A stretch of 64,000 nt of DNA, taken from positions 1 to 64,000 of the forward strand of contig NZ_JARFVB010000004.1 in assembly GCF_029193885.1 (NCBI RefSeq), written 5' to 3'. Source of the DNA: Flagellimonas yonaguniensis. Its GTDB lineage: Bacteria > Bacteroidota > Bacteroidia > Flavobacteriales > Flavobacteriaceae. Positions 26,927 through 37,129 of this stretch are shown here, piece by piece. Both the position numbers and the translations under genes were made by a program. Position 1 is the stretch's first letter. Every line of letters begins with the position of its first letter. The notes under the pieces were generated by a model that ran no database searches, was not told the DNA's origin, and saw nothing but the letters and a program-made list of their open reading frames with translations.

Positions 26927-27571
26927 ATGAAAAAGAATGTTTTAAAAATTGCCATCATCGACAACGATGATACCTTTGGCGGCATTTACCATCAGTACTT
27001 TACTGACAATGAGCAGTACGAACTCCACGGTGTTTACGGCTCCGTTCACGGTCTTTTGTCCAATTTTGGGCGGTCCCATCCAGATATTGTCATCTGTGAG
27101 GCCATGCTAAATGGAATCTCGGGCATTGATGGCCTGGAATATTTTTACCGGAAGAACAAAGACCTCAAGGTATTGATGATGAGTCAAAAAAATGATTTTA
27201 AACTCATTAAAGAAGCCTTTAAAAAAGGGGCTAGCGGCTATTTGATCAAACCAATGACCAAGGACCGGTTGTTCAATGCGTTGGACGCCCTTGACCAACA
27301 TGGTATTGCCTTGGAATTGGATGTGGCGAAAAAAATCATTGATTCGTTCCAAACCAAGTCGTTCGATGTGTTCTCGAAAAAAGAAAATGAGATCATTGAA
27401 CTCCTAACCCAAGGTTTCACTTATAAAATGATCGCGGACAAACTCTTTGTTACTCCCAGCGCGGTCAATTTTCACATTCAGAACATTTATGTAAAGTTGA
27501 ACGTGAACTCAAAATCAGAAGCTTTGCGAAAGCTCAAAGAAATGGAAATGCAGCAATTGAACGCGGCGTAA
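26927..27571 (+). CDS. LuxR-type response regulator with Glu in place of the phospho-acceptor Asp
   Basis: 214 aa. Receiver fold in residues 5-125 and a LuxR-type HTH in residues 150-210 (FSKKENEIIELLTQGFTYKMIADKLFVTPSAVNFHIQ split over two helices). The acidic start IIDNDD and the conserved Lys in GYLIKPM are present, but the acceptor position in PDIVICEAM is Glu58. This suggests a constitutively active or phosphorylation-independent regulator. No kinase is adjacent. A bidirectional terminator follows. Confidence 0.88.
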   Translation: MKKNVLKIAIIDNDDTFGGIYHQYFTDNEQYELHGVYGSVHGLLSNFGRSHPDIVICEAMLNGISGIDGLEYFYRKNKDLKVLMMSQKNDFKLIKEAFKKGASGYLIKPMTKDRLFNALDALDQHGIALELDVAKKIIDSFQTKSFDVFSKKENEIIELLTQGFTYKMIADKLFVTPSAVNFHIQNIYVKLNVNSKSEALRKLKEMEMQQLNAA

Positions 27572-27593
27572 TTTGGAAACTTCGACCCAACAA

Positions 27594-27623
27594 AAAAACC
27601 CTGACGATTTCGTCAGGGTTTTT
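27594..27623. terminator. Bidirectional terminator between the response regulator and dnaK
   Basis: AAAAACCCTGACG, loop ATTT, CGTCAGGGTTTTT; A and T runs on both sides suit both convergent genes. Confidence 0.88.
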
Positions 27624-27646
27624 CTATTTATTAAAACGTAATTGAA

Positions 27647-29563
27647 TTACTTCACTTCTTCGAAGTCAACATCTTCTACGTTGTCTCCTTCAGAGGCACC
27701 TCCAGCAGTATCACCAGCACCGGCATCCGATGAAGCTCCTGCTCCACCACCTTGTGCTTCAGCTTGTGCTTTGTACATTTCTTCGGAAGCTACTTTCCAA
27801 GCTTCGTTGATTTTTTCCAAAGCAGGCTCAATAACCGCTAGGTCTTTGCCTTCGTAAGCTTTCTTCAACTCTTCCAAAGCATCTTCGATTGGTTTTTTCT
27901 TGTCATCGGACAATTTATCACCAAACTCGCTCAGTTGCTTTTCCGTTTGGAAGATCATAGCATCTGCCTCGTTCAACTTATCAGCGGTTTCCTTAGCTTT
28001 TTTATCCGCTTCGGCATTTGCCTCAGCTTCTGCTTTCATCTTTTCGATTTCTTCCTCGGTCAAACCAGAAGAAGCTTCGATTCGGATGTCCTGTGACTTA
28101 CCAGTAGCTTTGTCGGTCGCAGAAACCTTGATGATACCGTTGGCATCAATATCGAAGGTCACTTCAATTTGAGGTGTACCTCTTGGTGCTGGTGGAATAC
28201 CATCCAAGTGGAATCTACCGATGGTCTTGTTATCAGCAGCCATAGGTCTTTCTCCTTGCAGTACGTGGATTTCAACCGAAGGTTGATTGTCCGCCGCCGT
28301 AGAGAATACCTGTGATTTCTTGGTTGGGATGGTTGTGTTCGCCTCGATCAATTTTGTGAACACGCTACCCATTGTTTCAATACCCAAAGAAAGTGGGGTT
28401 ACATCCAACAAGAGTACATCTTTTACATCTCCAGTCAATACACCACCTTGGATAGCGGCACCAATCGCCACAACCTCATCCGGGTTTACACCTTTGGATG
28501 GTTTTTTGCCGAAGAATTTCTCAACAGCTTCTTGTACCGCAGGGATACGAGTGGAACCACCCACCAAGATGATCTCATCAATATCGCTTTTGGATAGTCC
28601 TGCAGACTTCAATGCTTTCTCACAAGGATCGATTGTTCTTTTTACCAAATCAGCGATCAATTGCTCAAATTTGGCTCTGGACAATGTTCTTACCAAGTGC
28701 TTTGGTCCTGATGCCGTAGCGGTCACATAAGGCAAGTTGATTTCTGTCTGTGCAGAAGAAGACAACTCAATTTTTGCCTTTTCAGCAGCTTCTCTCAAAC
28801 GCTGAAGTGCCATTGGGTCTTCACGAAGGTCCATATCTTCATCTTTCTTGAACTCTTCAGCCAACCAATCGATAATTTTTTGGTCAACATCGTCACCACC
28901 CAAGTGGGTATCACCATCCGTGGCCAGTACTTCAAATACTCCGTCTCCCAATTCAAGAATGGAAACATCGTGTGTACCACCACCAAAGTCAAACACCACT
29001 ATTTTTTGTTCTGTATCCTTTTTATCAAGCCCGTATGCCAAAGAAGCAGCCGTTGGCTCGTTGATAATACGTTCCACGGTAAGGCCAGCAATTTCACCAG
29101 CTTCTTTAGTGGCCTGTCTTTGTGAATCGTTAAAGTATGCAGGAACGGTAATAACCGCTCTGGTTACATCTTGTCCCAAGTAATCCTCTGCGGTTTTCTT
29201 CATTTTTTGAAGAATCATTGCAGACAATTCTTGTGGAGTGTACAAACGACCGTCCACATCCACACGTGGTGTATCATTGTCACCTTTTGTTACCTTATAA
29301 GGTACTCGTTTTGCTTCCTTGCTGGATTCTGAGTATTTGTTACCCATAAATCGCTTAATGGAATAAATCGTTTTGTGCGGGTTGGTCACCGCTTGTCTTT
29401 TTGCAGGGTCACCGACCTTGATCTCCCCACCTTCAACAAATGCAATCATGGATGGAGTGGTACGCTTACCCTCGGCATTTGGAATTACCACAGGCTCGTT
29501 ACCTTCCATTACAGAGACGCAGGAGTTGGTCGTACCTAAGTCTATACCTATAATCTTGCTCAT
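27647..29563 (-). CDS. dnaK: Chaperone DnaK (Hsp70)
   Basis: 638 aa, full length. Start [21 protein letters not shown], phosphate-loop [35 protein letters not shown], linker [16 protein letters not shown], and a C-terminal acidic tail ending [11 protein letters not shown]-driven protein folding in the cytoplasm. Neither dnaJ nor grpE is next to it. No heat-shock promoter was identified with confidence upstream. Confidence 0.98.
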   Translation of the reverse strand: MSKIIGIDLGTTNSCVSVMEGNEPVVIPNAEGKRTTPSMIAFVEGGEIKVGDPAKRQAVTNPHKTIYSIKRFMGNKYSESSKEAKRVPYKVTKGDNDTPRVDVDGRLYTPQELSAMILQKMKKTAEDYLGQDVTRAVITVPAYFNDSQRQATKEAGEIAGLTVERIINEPTAASLAYGLDKKDTEQKIVVFDFGGGTHDVSILELGDGVFEVLATDGDTHLGGDDVDQKIIDWLAEEFKKDEDMDLREDPMALQRLREAAEKAKIELSSSAQTEINLPYVTATASGPKHLVRTLSRAKFEQLIADLVKRTIDPCEKALKSAGLSKSDIDEIILVGGSTRIPAVQEAVEKFFGKKPSKGVNPDEVVAIGAAIQGGVLTGDVKDVLLLDVTPLSLGIETMGSVFTKLIEANTTIPTKKSQVFSTAADNQPSVEIHVLQGERPMAADNKTIGRFHLDGIPPAPRGTPQIEVTFDIDANGIIKVSATDKATGKSQDIRIEASSGLTEEEIEKMKAEAEANAEADKKAKETADKLNEADAMIFQTEKQLSEFGDKLSDDKKKPIEDALEELKKAYEGKDLAVIEPALEKINEAWKVASEEMYKAQAEAQGGGAGASSDAGAGDTAGGASEGDNVEDVDFEEVK

Positions 29564-29795
29564 CGTATCTAAAGTTATATCTGTTTAAAATTCTTTTTTT
29601 ATCTCGCTCTTAAAATGTCAATGATCATGCCATGGCCAAGAATATGACAAGGTGTCAGATAATTGTATAAACCCTTTAAAACCCTAGCAGTAAAAGAGGT
29701 GTCATGATTATTGTTGAAAAAGGACCTTTGATATTAAAATATTCCACTTATTTATATTACCTAGCTTCCTATATTTGAAACTGTAAATTGAGTTT

Positions 29796-31220
29796 ATGGA
29801 ATGCATTAGTGTGTTTGATATGCTAAAAATCGGCGTAGGGCCTTCCAGCTCCCATACGCTCGGTCCATGGCGTGCAGCGGAGCGCTGGATTGCTGAACTG
29901 GAAGAGCAGCATGTTTTTGACGATGTTGAAAGCATCAAAGCATATTTGTATGGTTCCCTTTGCCTCACGGGCAAAGGACATGCTACCGATATAGCTGTAG
30001 TCATGGGATTATTGGGTACCGACCCAGAGACTGTGGAAATCGATGGCATTTCAGGAAGAATTGACAGGATCAAGGAAGAAAACAAACTCAATTTTGGTGG
30101 GAAAAGAGAGATTCCCTTCAGTTTTCAGCATGATATCCTCTTCAAAAAGGAATTTCTACCCTTTCATGCCAACGGAATTCAGTTCGAAGCTGAACTGTCC
30201 AACGGTAAAAAAATATCCGAAACCTATTATTCCATTGGTGGCGGTTTTGTGGTAAAGGAAGAACTCATCCATGCCAAGGAGAACAAAGAAACGTTTAAAA
30301 CTTTTCCGCATCCCGTAAAAAGAGGGGATGAATTGCTCCAACATTGCAACGCCCAAAATAAATCCATCTCTCAAATAGTCATGGAAAATGAGCTTTCTTT
30401 ACGTCCCGAACCTGAAATAAACGAAGGTATCGCCCGAATATGGACCACCATGTTGGAATGCATGTATGTCGGCTGCCATACCGAAGGAAAACTCCCAGGA
30501 GGATTGAATGTGAAACGGCGCGCTTACGAAATACATCAAAAGCTAAAAGGCGATGTTCCCTATTTAAATCCGCAGGAATGGCTGGAAAGTATTCGTGACA
30601 CAGAGGTCAAATTCCGTCAAATTATTAAATGGGTAAGCTGTTTTGCGCTCAGCGTAAATGAAGTGAATGCTTCTTTGGGTAGAGTGGTTACTGCCCCAAC
30701 GAACGGTAGTGCTGGTGTAATACCATCCGTATTAATGTATTATATGGTCATCGAAAACCACGATGCCAATTTTGACGACGTAAAACAATTTTTATTGGTC
30801 GCCAGCGAAGTTGGAAGCATCTTTAAAAAAGGAGCTACCATCTCTGCTGCTATGGGAGGATGCCAAGCAGAAATCGGTGTTTCCTCAGCGATGGCAGCTG
30901 CAGGGTTAACCGAACTGATGGGGGGTACTCCCGAGCAAGTTTTGATCGCTGCAGAGATTGCCATGGAACATCATTTAGGACTTACCTGTGACCCCATTGG
31001 CGGCTTGGTACAGGTTCCTTGTATTGAACGTAACGCCATGGGAGCCATTAAAGCGATTAACGCTGCGGAACTCGCTCTGGATACGGACCCAAAAGATTGC
31101 AAAGTACCCTTGGACAAAGTAGTGAACACAATGTGGGAGACCGCAAAGGACATGAACTCCAAATACAAAGAGACCTCTGAAGGAGGTCTTGCAGTAGGTG
31201 TGTTTTTAAGTGATTGTTAA
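29796..31220 (+). CDS. sdaA: L-serine ammonia-lyase (iron-sulfur, single chain)
   Basis: 474 aa. Converts L-serine to pyruvate and ammonia with a [4Fe-4S] cluster. Fused beta (residues 1-150, start SVFDMLKIGVGPSSSHTLGP) and alpha domains (VTAPTNGSAGVIPSVL). Likely cluster cysteines lie in AAMGGCQAEIG, LGLTCDPIGG and VPCIERNAMG. The chain ends in LSDC; a C-terminal Cys that occupies the active site as fourth ligand is known for the Legionella enzyme, so a similar autoinhibitory tail is likely. Confidence 0.95.
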   Translation: MECISVFDMLKIGVGPSSSHTLGPWRAAERWIAELEEQHVFDDVESIKAYLYGSLCLTGKGHATDIAVVMGLLGTDPETVEIDGISGRIDRIKEENKLNFGGKREIPFSFQHDILFKKEFLPFHANGIQFEAELSNGKKISETYYSIGGGFVVKEELIHAKENKETFKTFPHPVKRGDELLQHCNAQNKSISQIVMENELSLRPEPEINEGIARIWTTMLECMYVGCHTEGKLPGGLNVKRRAYEIHQKLKGDVPYLNPQEWLESIRDTEVKFRQIIKWVSCFALSVNEVNASLGRVVTAPTNGSAGVIPSVLMYYMVIENHDANFDDVKQFLLVASEVGSIFKKGATISAAMGGCQAEIGVSSAMAAAGLTELMGGTPEQVLIAAEIAMEHHLGLTCDPIGGLVQVPCIERNAMGAIKAINAAELALDTDPKDCKVPLDKVVNTMWETAKDMNSKYKETSEGGLAVGVFLSDC

Positions 31221-31268
31221 TTCAAACTAGATCTTAGTTACTTGTCATCTTTTCAAAACCGCACAACC

Positions 31269-31676
31269 ATGATAGAATACAAAAGAGAAAAAAACATTGA
31301 CATTGAAGAGTTTAAAAAAGTACTTATAAATTCAACTTTGGGAGAAAGAAGACCGATAAGTGAAATTGAAAGGCTGTCAAGTATGATTGAGCATTCAAAT
31401 TTAATCATCACCGCAAGAGAAAATGGAGATCTCATCGGAATTTCTCGTTCGCTGACTGACTTTTCGTTTTGTACTTATCTTTCAGATTTGGCAGTTGATA
31501 GAAAGTATCAGAACAAAGGAATTGGCAAAGAATTGATACGGAGGACTAAACTAGAAGCGCCTACAACAAAACTTATACTTCTTGCTGCACCCGAAGCAGT
31601 TTCATACTATCCTAAAATTGGAATGAGTCAGTACGAATTTTGCTATTATTTAAACAATGCTCAAGACCTATTGTAG
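31269..31676 (+). CDS. GNAT family acetyltransferase
   Basis: 135 aa from ATG 31269; an in-frame ATG nine codons upstream is possible. Acetyl-CoA loop region LAVDRKYQNKGIGKELIRR is clear, with LLAAPEAVSYYPKIGM behind it. Small soluble N-acetyltransferase; substrate unknown. The 3' end overlaps the convergent NTF2-like gene by nine bases. Confidence 0.85.
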   Translation: MIEYKREKNIDIEEFKKVLINSTLGERRPISEIERLSSMIEHSNLIITARENGDLIGISRSLTDFSFCTYLSDLAVDRKYQNKGIGKELIRRTKLEAPTTKLILLAAPEAVSYYPKIGMSQYEFCYYLNNAQDLL

Positions 31677-32147
31677 ACACCCCTCTTTACCCCTGGTATC
31701 AATCAAGTAGATGATTTTCCATTCGCCATCAAAATTGATGAGCTGGAACGAATTGATGCCGCAATGGCTGAACTCCCCGTTCAACCAAAACTCGTACCCT
31801 ACCCAAGCATTGGCCATGGTTCTATCCACCTGAATGGAGAATGAAGTGAGTTTTTCCTCAAACTTTGTGGTTTCTGGAATACCGACAATGGATTTTAAAA
31901 ATTTGGGGAATTCCTCTGTCTTGAAAAGCGTCTTGCCTTCAGGACTTCTTCCCGTGGTTTGAAGTACTATCTCCTCGGCCACGGTACTTTTGATGATGGT
32001 TGAATCTTGCTTGTGGAAACCGTCAAAAAAAGTTTCAACGACTTGTTTAACTTCTTCTTTGGCTTCTTCGTTTGAAGGATTTGGGCCTTGTGCATATCCA
32101 AATACACCCAAAACAAACAACACTACACAACTGAACAATTTTCTCAT
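31668..32147 (-). CDS. Exported NTF2/SnoaL-like domain protein
   Basis: 159 aa. Signal peptide ending VFGYAQ, then a single cone-shaped NTF2-like domain (VVETFFDGFHKQDSTIIKS, ANAWVGYEFWLNGEFSH, FQLINFDGEWKIIYLIDTR). Such proteins may be ligand binders or enzymes; no function can be assigned. Convergent with the GNAT gene, overlapping it by nine bases. Confidence 0.8.
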   Translation of the reverse strand: MRKLFSCVVLFVLGVFGYAQGPNPSNEEAKEEVKQVVETFFDGFHKQDSTIIKSTVAEEIVLQTTGRSPEGKTLFKTEEFPKFLKSIVGIPETTKFEEKLTSFSIQVDRTMANAWVGYEFWLNGEFSHCGINSFQLINFDGEWKIIYLIDTRGKEGCLQ

Positions 32148-32218
32148 TTGATTAGTTTTTTTGATTGAAGTCTAAATTAAACAAATCTGCTTACTTTTAG
32201 CCATCAAATAGAATTACA

Positions 32219-33037
32219 ATGTCTACAGCTAAAAAAGAATATAAAAGGGTAACGGTAAAATCGTTGGTGGATATGAAAAAGACCGGTGAAAAAATCAGTA
32301 TGCTCACCTCTTACGATTATTCCATGGCCAAAATTGTTGATGGCGCCAATGTGGATGCCATTTTGGTGGGAGATTCCGCCAGTAATGTCATGGCGGGCCA
32401 TGAAACCACATTGCCCATTACCCTGGACCAAATGATCTATCACGCCAGCTCCGTGGTCAGGGCCGCAAAAAGGGCCTTGGTTGTAGTGGACATACCTTTT
32501 GGAAGTTATCAAGGTGACTCCAAGGAAGCCCTACGCTCCGCTATACGAATTATGAAAGAGAGTGGTGCACATGCTGTAAAAGTCGAAGGTGGCGAAGAAA
32601 TCAAAATATCCATCAGCCGAATTTTGGAAGCAGGAATCCCTGTGATGGGCCACTTGGGACTTACCCCACAATCCATTTATAAATTTGGCACTTATACGGT
32701 TCGCGCGAAGGAAGAAGAAGAGGCTGAAAAACTGAAATCCGATGCCAAACTCTTGGAGGAATTGGGCTGTTTTGCCATTGTTTTGGAAAAAATTCCAGCT
32801 AAATTGGCCAAAGAGGTCGCGGAAAGTGTTTCCATCCCCATTATTGGAATCGGTGCTGGCAACCATGTGGACGGACAGGTGTTGGTAGTGCACGATATGC
32901 TAGGAATGACCCACGAGTTCCACCCCAGGTTCTTGAGAAGGTATTTGAACCTTTATGACGAAATGAGCAAAGCAGTTTCCCAATATGTGGATGACGTGAA
33001 AAGCCGGGATTTTCCGAATGAGGACGAATCATATTAA
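32219..33037 (+). CDS. panB: 3-methyl-2-oxobutanoate hydroxymethyltransferase
   Basis: 272 aa. First committed step of pantothenate synthesis, using methylene-tetrahydrofolate. Visible: [59 protein letters not shown] and [21 protein letters not shown] with metal and substrate residues (split motifs). lspA and an rluA-type gene follow on the same strand. Confidence 0.97.
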   Translation: MSTAKKEYKRVTVKSLVDMKKTGEKISMLTSYDYSMAKIVDGANVDAILVGDSASNVMAGHETTLPITLDQMIYHASSVVRAAKRALVVVDIPFGSYQGDSKEALRSAIRIMKESGAHAVKVEGGEEIKISISRILEAGIPVMGHLGLTPQSIYKFGTYTVRAKEEEEAEKLKSDAKLLEELGCFAIVLEKIPAKLAKEVAESVSIPIIGIGAGNHVDGQVLVVHDMLGMTHEFHPRFLRRYLNLYDEMSKAVSQYVDDVKSRDFPNEDESY

Positions 33038-33062
33038 ATCGTGATCTAGAATTGACACTTAC

Positions 33063-33557
33063 ATGAAAAAACATCTGTCCAAAATACTTATACTGATTTT
33101 GATTTTCAGTAATATCAGTTGTGACCAAGTTTCCAAAAAATTAGTTAGAAACAATGTTGATCAAGGAGAGTATATCCAATTGATCAGCAATAATCTAATT
33201 TTAACCAATGTTGAAAATACAGGTGCCGCATTAGGATTTGGACAAAACTTCCCTCCCTTGATTAAAGCAATTTTGTTGAAAGGCGTTCCTTTGATTGTAC
33301 TAGTGGTTCTGGCCATTAGAATTTTGACAAAAAGAAACTTGGAAAAATGGTTCATCATCGCTTTTGCATTTGTCATAGGAGGAGGAATAGGCAACTTGAT
33401 CGACCGGATTCTATATGGTTCTGTCACAGATTTTTTCCATATACGAATAGGCTTTTTCAAGACCGGTATTTTCAATATGGCCGACGTTTCCGTGACCATT
33501 GGTGTCTTGATGATACTTGCACTCTCTTTGAGAAAGAAAAAGTATGAAGTTCAATGA
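33063..33557 (+). CDS. lspA: Signal peptidase II
   Basis: 164 aa, four membrane helices. Cleaves lipoprotein signal peptides, relevant to the many lipoproteins in this window. LspA blocks: CDQVSKKLV, TNVENTGAALGFG, FVIGGGIGNLIDRILYGSV with the first catalytic Asp and FNMADVSVTIGVLMI with the second. The start of the following gene overlaps the stop by four bases. Confidence 0.92.
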   Translation: MKKHLSKILILILIFSNISCDQVSKKLVRNNVDQGEYIQLISNNLILTNVENTGAALGFGQNFPPLIKAILLKGVPLIVLVVLAIRILTKRNLEKWFIIAFAFVIGGGIGNLIDRILYGSVTDFFHIRIGFFKTGIFNMADVSVTIGVLMILALSLRKKKYEVQ

Positions 33558-34261
33558 TTCAAAAATCCAATAGATCCACCCCTTCCAACCTTCAAGTACT
33601 TTATGAAGACAACCATCTCATTGTGGTCAATAAACGCGTAGGGGATATTGTACAGGGGGATAAAACGGGGGACGACCCTTTGAGCGAAGTTGTTAAGCTA
33701 CATCTAAAGGAAAAGCACAACAAACCCGGTAATGTGTATTTGGGCGTGGTGCATCGTTTGGATCGTCCCACATCGGGCATTGTACTCTTTTCCAAGACAT
33801 CCAAGGCCCTACCACGTCTAAACAAAATGTTTGCTCAAGGGGAAACCAAAAAAATGTACTGGGCCGTTGTAAAAAATGCTCCTCCACAGGAAAATGGCTC
33901 TTTGACCCATTGGTTGGTGCGCAATCCCAAACAGAACAAATCCTATACGCACAACAAAGAGGTTCCCAATAGCAAAAAGGCCGAGTTGGACTATAAAATC
34001 ATAAAGAAACTGGATAATTATTTCTTGTTGGAAATTGATTTGAAAACAGGCAGGCACCATCAAATCAGGGCACAATTGGCAGCGATAGGCTGTACTATAA
34101 AAGGGGATTTAAAATATGGTGCAGACCGCAGCAACAAGGATGGCGGCATACACCTACACGCCCGAAGTTTGGCCCTTGTGCACCCCGTACAAAAGGAGCC
34201 CATTGCTTTTTTGGCGCCACCACCAGAGGATCCCGTTTGGAACGCCTGCCTCAGCGAGTAA
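33554..34261 (+). CDS. RluA family RNA pseudouridine synthase
   Basis: 235 aa. Catalytic Asp in VVHRLDRPTSGIVLFSKT, plus DLKTGRHHQIRAQLAAIGC and IHLHARSLALVHP. No S4 domain at the N terminus. It modifies rRNA or tRNA uridines; the exact site cannot be told. Overlaps lspA (ATGA) and converges on the next gene with 11 bases shared. Confidence 0.9.
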   Translation: MIQKSNRSTPSNLQVLYEDNHLIVVNKRVGDIVQGDKTGDDPLSEVVKLHLKEKHNKPGNVYLGVVHRLDRPTSGIVLFSKTSKALPRLNKMFAQGETKKMYWAVVKNAPPQENGSLTHWLVRNPKQNKSYTHNKEVPNSKKAELDYKIIKKLDNYFLLEIDLKTGRHHQIRAQLAAIGCTIKGDLKYGADRSNKDGGIHLHARSLALVHPVQKEPIAFLAPPPEDPVWNACLSE

Positions 34262-35795
34262 GTGCCAAGGCCTTTTCCCTAATGATCTCGGAAACAGGTT
34301 TGTTCTGCAAATGACTTTCCAGCCACGAAAGGATATCCAAATACAGGAATGCCCTTTTTTCATAAGGATGGTTCTCGTATTTTTTCAACTCGTTGTACAA
34401 CTTTTGGAATTCTCCTTTTAGGTCCGTTGGATAAATGTCCCCAAGATTTCTCAGGAACTTGATCATTTCCTTTTGCACCTCGTGTAAATCGTTCATTTTC
34501 AACAAGAACTTATATGTGCTTTTAAGCTGTACTTCCAAGTGATAATCCATCCCTGCTTCGTAGTGCGCCACAAGACTCAATACCCTCGCAAAGCACATGA
34601 GATCCTCTCGCATCTTCAACTTTTTGTTGGAAATAATCCTTTTGAGGTAAGCGATACAGTTTTTGTTGTCTCCATTTCCGAAGTACAGGCAGGCAATTTT
34701 GTAATAGAGCAGCATCACATGATGCTCATCTATTTGTTGCCTGTGTTTTTTGATGCCGTACTCGATAATGTTTACCAAATAAATCCCTTTATCAAAAGTC
34801 CCCTCCAGAAAATGTAGGTTCAGTTTGTTGGTGTTGATGTACAAAAAAGCAAGCGAGCTGATGTTATCGTTCTTAGGAAACTTAGGATCTTCAACCTGCT
34901 CTTCCAAGCGCTCCAAAGTTTCCTTGAACTGGGATGCGTATTTCACAAAGAAAAGCGACTCCAACAGATAATGGTTTCCTTTTAAAAAGAACACGGGGTT
35001 CAGTGGAATCATATGTTCGTTTTCATAAAATAGGTCCACCCATTTGCTGGCATATTTATAGGCTGACAAAAAGTCCTGAATCAGAAGACTATACCACAAA
35101 TGTGCCTTGTACAGCCACAATTTTTCACGGAAACCCAACTTTTCCATATCGTACTTGGGTAAATGTTCTTCAAAGTAAGTCTTTACTTTTTGAAGATCTT
35201 CATCACTCCTTACATAGCCTACTTTTAGCATCATCCCGTACAACTGCAACGAAAGATTGGAAAGTTTGCTAGTGATGACATTCTGTTCAGAAAGCTCCTT
35301 GGCCTCAATGGCAAGTTCATCTGCCCTATCGGGTATACTTCGCGTGATATACTGGGTTTCTATTACCTTTTCGAGTTCAACGATTTCGTAGGCCACATTC
35401 TTTTCCTCGTTTTCGATGGCAAAACTTTTGGCTTTTTCCAAAATCTTCAAGCTTTGCTTGTAAAGTCCTTTTTGATAGAGAATGGTGGCAAAATCGAGTT
35501 GTTCCCTAATCTGAATGCGCACATTTTGGTTCACGGGGTTCAACCTTAGACTTACCAAAATCTGCTTGTACAAATGCGCTTTGAGGTTGGACAGTTGTGA
35601 CTTTTTGACAATGCCGCTATCCAAAATCTGCTTTTCATCATACTTACGCATCTTATCCAAGAGATTGAAAAGCGCCAAAAACTTGGCATCCGTATTCACA
35701 CCCAAACGGCCAACATAGAGTTTAAATTGACGTTTTTCGGATTTGGACAGCGATTTTACCAGCACAAACAAAGCATCCTTATGGGCATTTGTCAT
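34251..35795 (-). CDS. Conserved helical (TPR-like) protein of unknown function
   Basis: 514 aa, no signal peptide. Mostly alpha-helical with regular repeated helices (FATILYQKGLYKQSLKILEKA, MLLYYKIACLYFGNGDNKNC), as in TPR solenoids. The N terminus (ALFVLVKSLSKSEKRQFKLYV) looks like a conserved head region. I recognise no enzymatic motif. It lies between the pseudouridine synthase and leuA without obvious linkage to either. Confidence 0.75.
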   Translation of the reverse strand: MTNAHKDALFVLVKSLSKSEKRQFKLYVGRLGVNTDAKFLALFNLLDKMRKYDEKQILDSGIVKKSQLSNLKAHLYKQILVSLRLNPVNQNVRIQIREQLDFATILYQKGLYKQSLKILEKAKSFAIENEEKNVAYEIVELEKVIETQYITRSIPDRADELAIEAKELSEQNVITSKLSNLSLQLYGMMLKVGYVRSDEDLQKVKTYFEEHLPKYDMEKLGFREKLWLYKAHLWYSLLIQDFLSAYKYASKWVDLFYENEHMIPLNPVFFLKGNHYLLESLFFVKYASQFKETLERLEEQVEDPKFPKNDNISSLAFLYINTNKLNLHFLEGTFDKGIYLVNIIEYGIKKHRQQIDEHHVMLLYYKIACLYFGNGDNKNCIAYLKRIISNKKLKMREDLMCFARVLSLVAHYEAGMDYHLEVQLKSTYKFLLKMNDLHEVQKEMIKFLRNLGDIYPTDLKGEFQKLYNELKKYENHPYEKRAFLYLDILSWLESHLQNKPVSEIIREKALALTR

Positions 35796-35942
35796 CGTAA
35801 AAAATATTATTTAAACAATTGTTTTTCAGTTATTTAAATTATTCAAAAAGCAGTTCAACGTTGTAACATATTCTCAACCGCTTTTCGTCTTCAGCCCACC
35901 TTCCCTATTTTCGTAAGTCATAGAAAAAAACAGGTTGAAATA

Positions 35943-37115
35943 ATGGGTAAAGATAAGGTAGAAATTTTTGACACAACACTAAGAGATGGAGAACAGGTGC
36001 CTGGTTGTAAACTGGATACCGAACAAAAATTAATCATTGCCGAACGATTGGATGAGCTGGGAGTTGATGTGATCGAGGCAGGGTTCCCCATATCTAGCCC
36101 TGGTGATTTCAAATCGGTGAACGAGATTGCCAAATTGGTCAAAAATGCAACGGTCTGTGGACTGACCCGTGCCGTGAAAAAGGACATCGAAGTGGCTGCT
36201 GAAGCCATTAAGGATGCCAAAAGACCTAGAATACATACTGGAATCGGAACTTCCGAATCACACATCAAATACAAATTCAATTCCACACAGGATAAAATTA
36301 TAGAGCGGGCCGTGGAAGCCGTGACCTATGCCAAAACTTTTGTCGAAGATGTGGAATTCTATGCGGAGGATGCAGGCCGAACGGACAATGAGTTCTTGGC
36401 ACGTGTATGCGAAGCGGTGATCAAAGCCGGAGCTACAGTTTTGAACATCCCCGACACCACAGGATATTGCCTGCCCGAAGAATATGGTGCCAAGATGAAA
36501 TATTTGAAGGAAAACGTAAAAGGCATCGATAAAGCCATTCTTTCTTGTCATTGCCATAACGATCTAGGTTTGGCCACCGCCAACTCCATTGCAGGTGTGA
36601 TCAACGGAGCTCGACAAATTGAATGTACCATCAACGGTATCGGAGAAAGAGCCGGAAACACATCTTTGGAAGAAGTTGTGATGGTAATGAGACAACATCC
36701 ACATTTGAATTTGGATACCGATATCAACAGTAAATTGCTTTGGGACACCAGCACCATGGTTTCCCAAAAAATGGGAATGCCGGTGCAACCCAACAAGGCC
36801 ATCGTAGGTTCCAATGCATTTGCCCACAGTTCAGGAATCCACCAAGATGGGGTAATCAAGCAACGAGAAACCTATGAAATCATCGACCCAAAAGATGTAG
36901 GCGTAAGTGAATCTTCCATTGTGCTGACCGCAAGAAGTGGACGTGCCGCCTTGGCCTACCGCGCTAAAAAAGTAGGCTACGAGCTCACCAAGCTTCAATT
37001 GGATGTAGTGTATGAAAACTTCTTGAAATACGCCGACGTTAAAAAAGAAATCATGGATGAGGACATTCACGAAATTGTTGAGACCAGCAATATCGGAATG
37101 AAAAGCTTGGCTTAA
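35943..37115 (+). CDS. leuA: 2-isopropylmalate synthase, short form without regulatory domain
   Basis: 390 aa, against about 510 for E. coli LeuA. The TIM barrel is intact ([46 protein letters not shown] with metal ligands, [15 protein letters not shown]) and the accessory helices with SSGIHQDG are present. The C-terminal leucine-binding domain is missing. Condenses 2-oxoisovalerate with acetyl-CoA. leuB follows after 14 bases. A possible -7 element TATTTTCG lies at 35906-35913. A homocitrate- or citramalate-type enzyme is less likely given leuB. Confidence 0.9.
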   Translation: MGKDKVEIFDTTLRDGEQVPGCKLDTEQKLIIAERLDELGVDVIEAGFPISSPGDFKSVNEIAKLVKNATVCGLTRAVKKDIEVAAEAIKDAKRPRIHTGIGTSESHIKYKFNSTQDKIIERAVEAVTYAKTFVEDVEFYAEDAGRTDNEFLARVCEAVIKAGATVLNIPDTTGYCLPEEYGAKMKYLKENVKGIDKAILSCHCHNDLGLATANSIAGVINGARQIECTINGIGERAGNTSLEEVVMVMRQHPHLNLDTDINSKLLWDTSTMVSQKMGMPVQPNKAIVGSNAFAHSSGIHQDGVIKQRETYEIIDPKDVGVSESSIVLTARSGRAALAYRAKKVGYELTKLQLDVVYENFLKYADVKKEIMDEDIHEIVETSNIGMKSLA

Positions 37116-37129
37116 ATAATGGTTATTGT

